Origin: Flavobacteriales bacterium ALC-1
GTDB taxonomy: Bacteria > Bacteroidota > Bacteroidia > Flavobacteriales > Flavobacteriaceae
Direction of reading: 5' to 3'
NCBI GenBank assembly: GCA_000171875.1
Contig: ABHI01000001.1
Span: 1,065,001-1,129,000 of the forward strand
DNA: 64,000 bases
This document shows, piece after piece, positions 62,296 to 64,000 of the stretch (positions are counted from its first letter, which is position 1; each line of letters starts with the position of its first letter). A program made the position numbers and the translations under genes. The notes under the pieces are model-generated. The model made no database searches. It saw only the letters and a program-made list of their open reading frames with translations, and had not been told where the DNA came from.

Positions 62296-62967
62296 TCAAG
62301 GATTTATTTTGTTTAATAAATTATCTTTAAAGGTTCTTCCGATAGGAATAGTATGCTCTTTGATAAAAATTTGATTGCCTTGAATTTTATCAATTAACAT
62401 AAAATTCACCGCATAAGAACGATGCACTCTAATAATGTTTACATCACTTATTTTCTCGATTAAATTATGCAAACTATCTGTAACCAATATTTTCTTTTGA
62501 GTGCTAAAGACATTTACATAGTCTACTTCTGCTTTAAGAAAAAGAATGTCATCAATATTGGTTTTGTAAAGTGTTTTATTGGCATATAAGAAAATCTGAT
62601 TTTGTGTGCTTTTTTCACTTATCGAATCTCTAATTCTACTTGTAGCTTTATAAAAACGTTCATAAGAAAAAGGTTTTAGTAGATAATCTGTTACAGCTTC
62701 TTCAAAGGCATTGAGCGCATAGTTTGGAAAAGCTGAAGTAACAACTACTATCGGTGGATTAACAATTGTTTTTAAAAACGAAAGCCCATCCAATTCCGGA
62801 AGTTGAATATCTAAAAATAAAATGTCAGACTTTTGTAATAGCGCTATAGGTATATCTAACCCACTTTCAAAACTTCCTATACATTCTAAAAAAGGTGTTT
62901 TTTCAATATAACTTTTTAGCAGTTCTATTGCTGATAATTCATCTTCTAAAATCAGACATTTAATCAT
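62296..62967 (-). CDS. LytTR-family response regulator
   Basis: A 223-residue regulator: receiver (about 1-115; LEDELSAIELL, FLDIQLPELDG with the phospho-Asp, AVTDYLLKPF) and LytTR domain (about 125-220; IIRVHRSYAVNFMLIDKI). It overlaps its kinase by 4 bp. The TraB-ECF group starts 99 bp downstream, and could be a target. Confidence 0.92.
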   Translation of the reverse strand: MIKCLILEDELSAIELLKSYIEKTPFLECIGSFESGLDIPIALLQKSDILFLDIQLPELDGLSFLKTIVNPPIVVVTSAFPNYALNAFEEAVTDYLLKPFSYERFYKATSRIRDSISEKSTQNQIFLYANKTLYKTNIDDILFLKAEVDYVNVFSTQKKILVTDSLHNLIEKISDVNIIRVHRSYAVNFMLIDKIQGNQIFIKEHTIPIGRTFKDNLLNKINP

Positions 62968-63971
62968 AATGAGATGTTTAAAGTTACCATAAATAGACTA
63001 TTCTTTTCAATGATACTAAGGCTGTGCCCTTTTGGATATAAAATATTTAAACGCGCTTTGGTGCTTGAAATTCCGATACCACTTTCTTTCCAATTTGTAT
63101 CTATGTTTTCTGATGCTTTAAGAGCATAGGGATTTTCGCAATAAAAATAGAGTTCGTTATTTTTTAAGCGAATGGTAATATTTATTGTATAATTTTCACC
63201 TTTTAGTATGCTCGTATATTTAAAAGCATTTTCTACAAAACTAATTAAAAGTAGTGGCGAAATCTGTTGGGAATTAGTATCTATATTTTCTTCAAAATTC
63301 ACAAAAACCTTTTTAGTTAATCTTTCCTTTTGCAGTGCGATGTAAGACTTTAAATGCTCAATATCCTTATAAATTGGAACAAATTGATGTTGACCTTCGT
63401 GAAATAGATACCTAAAATTATCTGATAATTTTAGTATTAAGTCTGCTGTTTTTTCGTCTTTTTTTATGGCATTAGCATAAATCATATTTAGTGTATTGAA
63501 TAAAAAATGAGGGTTAATGTTAGCCTTTAATGCATTTATTTCTGAAATCCTTTTTTCTTTTTCGAGCTGATTTATTTTCAGTTCTGAGTAATATTCTTTC
63601 TTTAATGCGTAAATAACATAAAACACAATGCCGAAAGCAGTATAAGTTAATGCACTTGATGTGAAGTGTGTCCAATACTCATCATGTCCTGGATGAAAAA
63701 GATTGTCTGTATAATAATACGTCAATATATTTATAGAGAAAATACCAAAAACTAAGGGTAAATACTTTAGTTTATTCTTTAAAGGAAAAAACCAAAAGTA
63801 TAATAGGTATGAGATTGTAATTTTGAAGAAAAGTGAATTTAACTCGTGGCCAAAGGACATTGCGTAACCGTTTTCCTTTCCCATATATTTTATATAAGGG
63901 TAAAACAACACCATACACCATAAAAAAATATGGATATAAGGCTCAAGATGTATGAGTTTTTGTTTTTTCAC
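62964..63971 (-). CDS. LytS-type sensor histidine kinase
   Basis: A 335-residue membrane kinase starting with GTG at 63971; the frame is closed upstream by TGA at about 63990 and no other start exists, so GTG is firm unless the first ATG lies further in. Four hydrophobic helices (about 10-30, 42-60, 68-86, 105-125) precede the phospho-acceptor region INPHFLFNTLNMIYANAI and an ATPase domain (ISFVENAFKYTS, GIGISSTKARLNILYP). It heads the third LytS/LytTR unit of this window. The window ends 29 bp upstream. Confidence 0.92.
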   Translation of the reverse strand: MKKQKLIHLEPYIHIFLWCMVLFYPYIKYMGKENGYAMSFGHELNSLFFKITISYLLYFWFFPLKNKLKYLPLVFGIFSINILTYYYTDNLFHPGHDEYWTHFTSSALTYTAFGIVFYVIYALKKEYYSELKINQLEKEKRISEINALKANINPHFLFNTLNMIYANAIKKDEKTADLILKLSDNFRYLFHEGQHQFVPIYKDIEHLKSYIALQKERLTKKVFVNFEENIDTNSQQISPLLLISFVENAFKYTSILKGENYTINITIRLKNNELYFYCENPYALKASENIDTNWKESGIGISSTKARLNILYPKGHSLSIIEKNSLFMVTLNISL

Positions 63972-64000
63972 AAGTTGTTTAGTAAGATATCACAATATCT

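Overview
The window is AT-rich and reads as the chromosome of a Bacteroidota member, most likely a (marine) Flavobacteriaceae species. The evidence is: C-terminal type IX secretion (T9SS) sorting domains on secreted proteins, a SusC/SusD pair, LytS/LytTR two-component pairs, promoters of the TTG...TAnnTTTG type instead of classical -35/-10 boxes, few Shine-Dalgarno sequences, and flavobacterial house-keeping order (pdxA-yceD-rpmF-fabH-accB-accC). No rRNA, intact tRNA, CRISPR array, transposase or phage gene was found.

Layout. 1-10 kb: a 5'-truncated secreted FG-GAP/ASPIC protein with a T9SS signal, an ABC ATPase, an RND/MMPL exporter operon (FAD oxidoreductase, Gre-like factor, RND permease) and a secreted reprolysin-like metalloprotease. 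10-16 kb: house-keeping genes for fatty-acid synthesis (fabH, accB, accC), ribosome (rpmF), PLP (pdxA) and riboflavin (ribE). 16-25 kb: a stress or redox region with a NifJ-type pyruvate oxidoreductase that has lost three of the four ligands of its TPP-proximal Fe-S cluster, a small membrane protein, an OsmC protein behind a near-consensus sigma-54 promoter, three palindromic repeats, a sigma-54 activator carrying a cyclic-nucleotide-binding domain, and a divergent class III nucleotidyl cyclase.

26-51 kb is one functional block for amino-sugar polymers and acetate. A nearly unbroken minus-strand run goes from susC-susD through a NagB/PIG-L fusion, a lipoprotein, a GH20 hexosaminidase, a half-length LacI regulator, a GlcNAc-kinase-like protein and a VCBS/ASPIC lipoprotein to an acetate-type symporter with its small subunit, a CE2 esterase and acs. 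The divergent plus-strand unit holds a LytS/LytTR pair, a FucP/NagP-like sugar permease and a HGSNAT-like acetyltransferase. Together they suggest import, hydrolysis, phosphorylation, deacetylation and deamination of GlcNAc, with the released acetate captured by Acs.

51-64 kb: a second LytS/LytTR pair divergent from an outer-membrane beta-barrel receptor, a decayed stretch (tRNA-3'-end-like scar, frameshifted lipoprotein, split thioredoxin gene), then a TraB-ECF sigma-membrane protein-TlpA/DUF3738 cluster and a third LytS/LytTR pair at the right edge.

The best candidates for undescribed biology are the cluster-deficient pyruvate oxidoreductase and the cyclase/cNMP-sensing sigma-54 activator/OsmC module beside it. 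Names come from motif recognition by eye; no database search was run.
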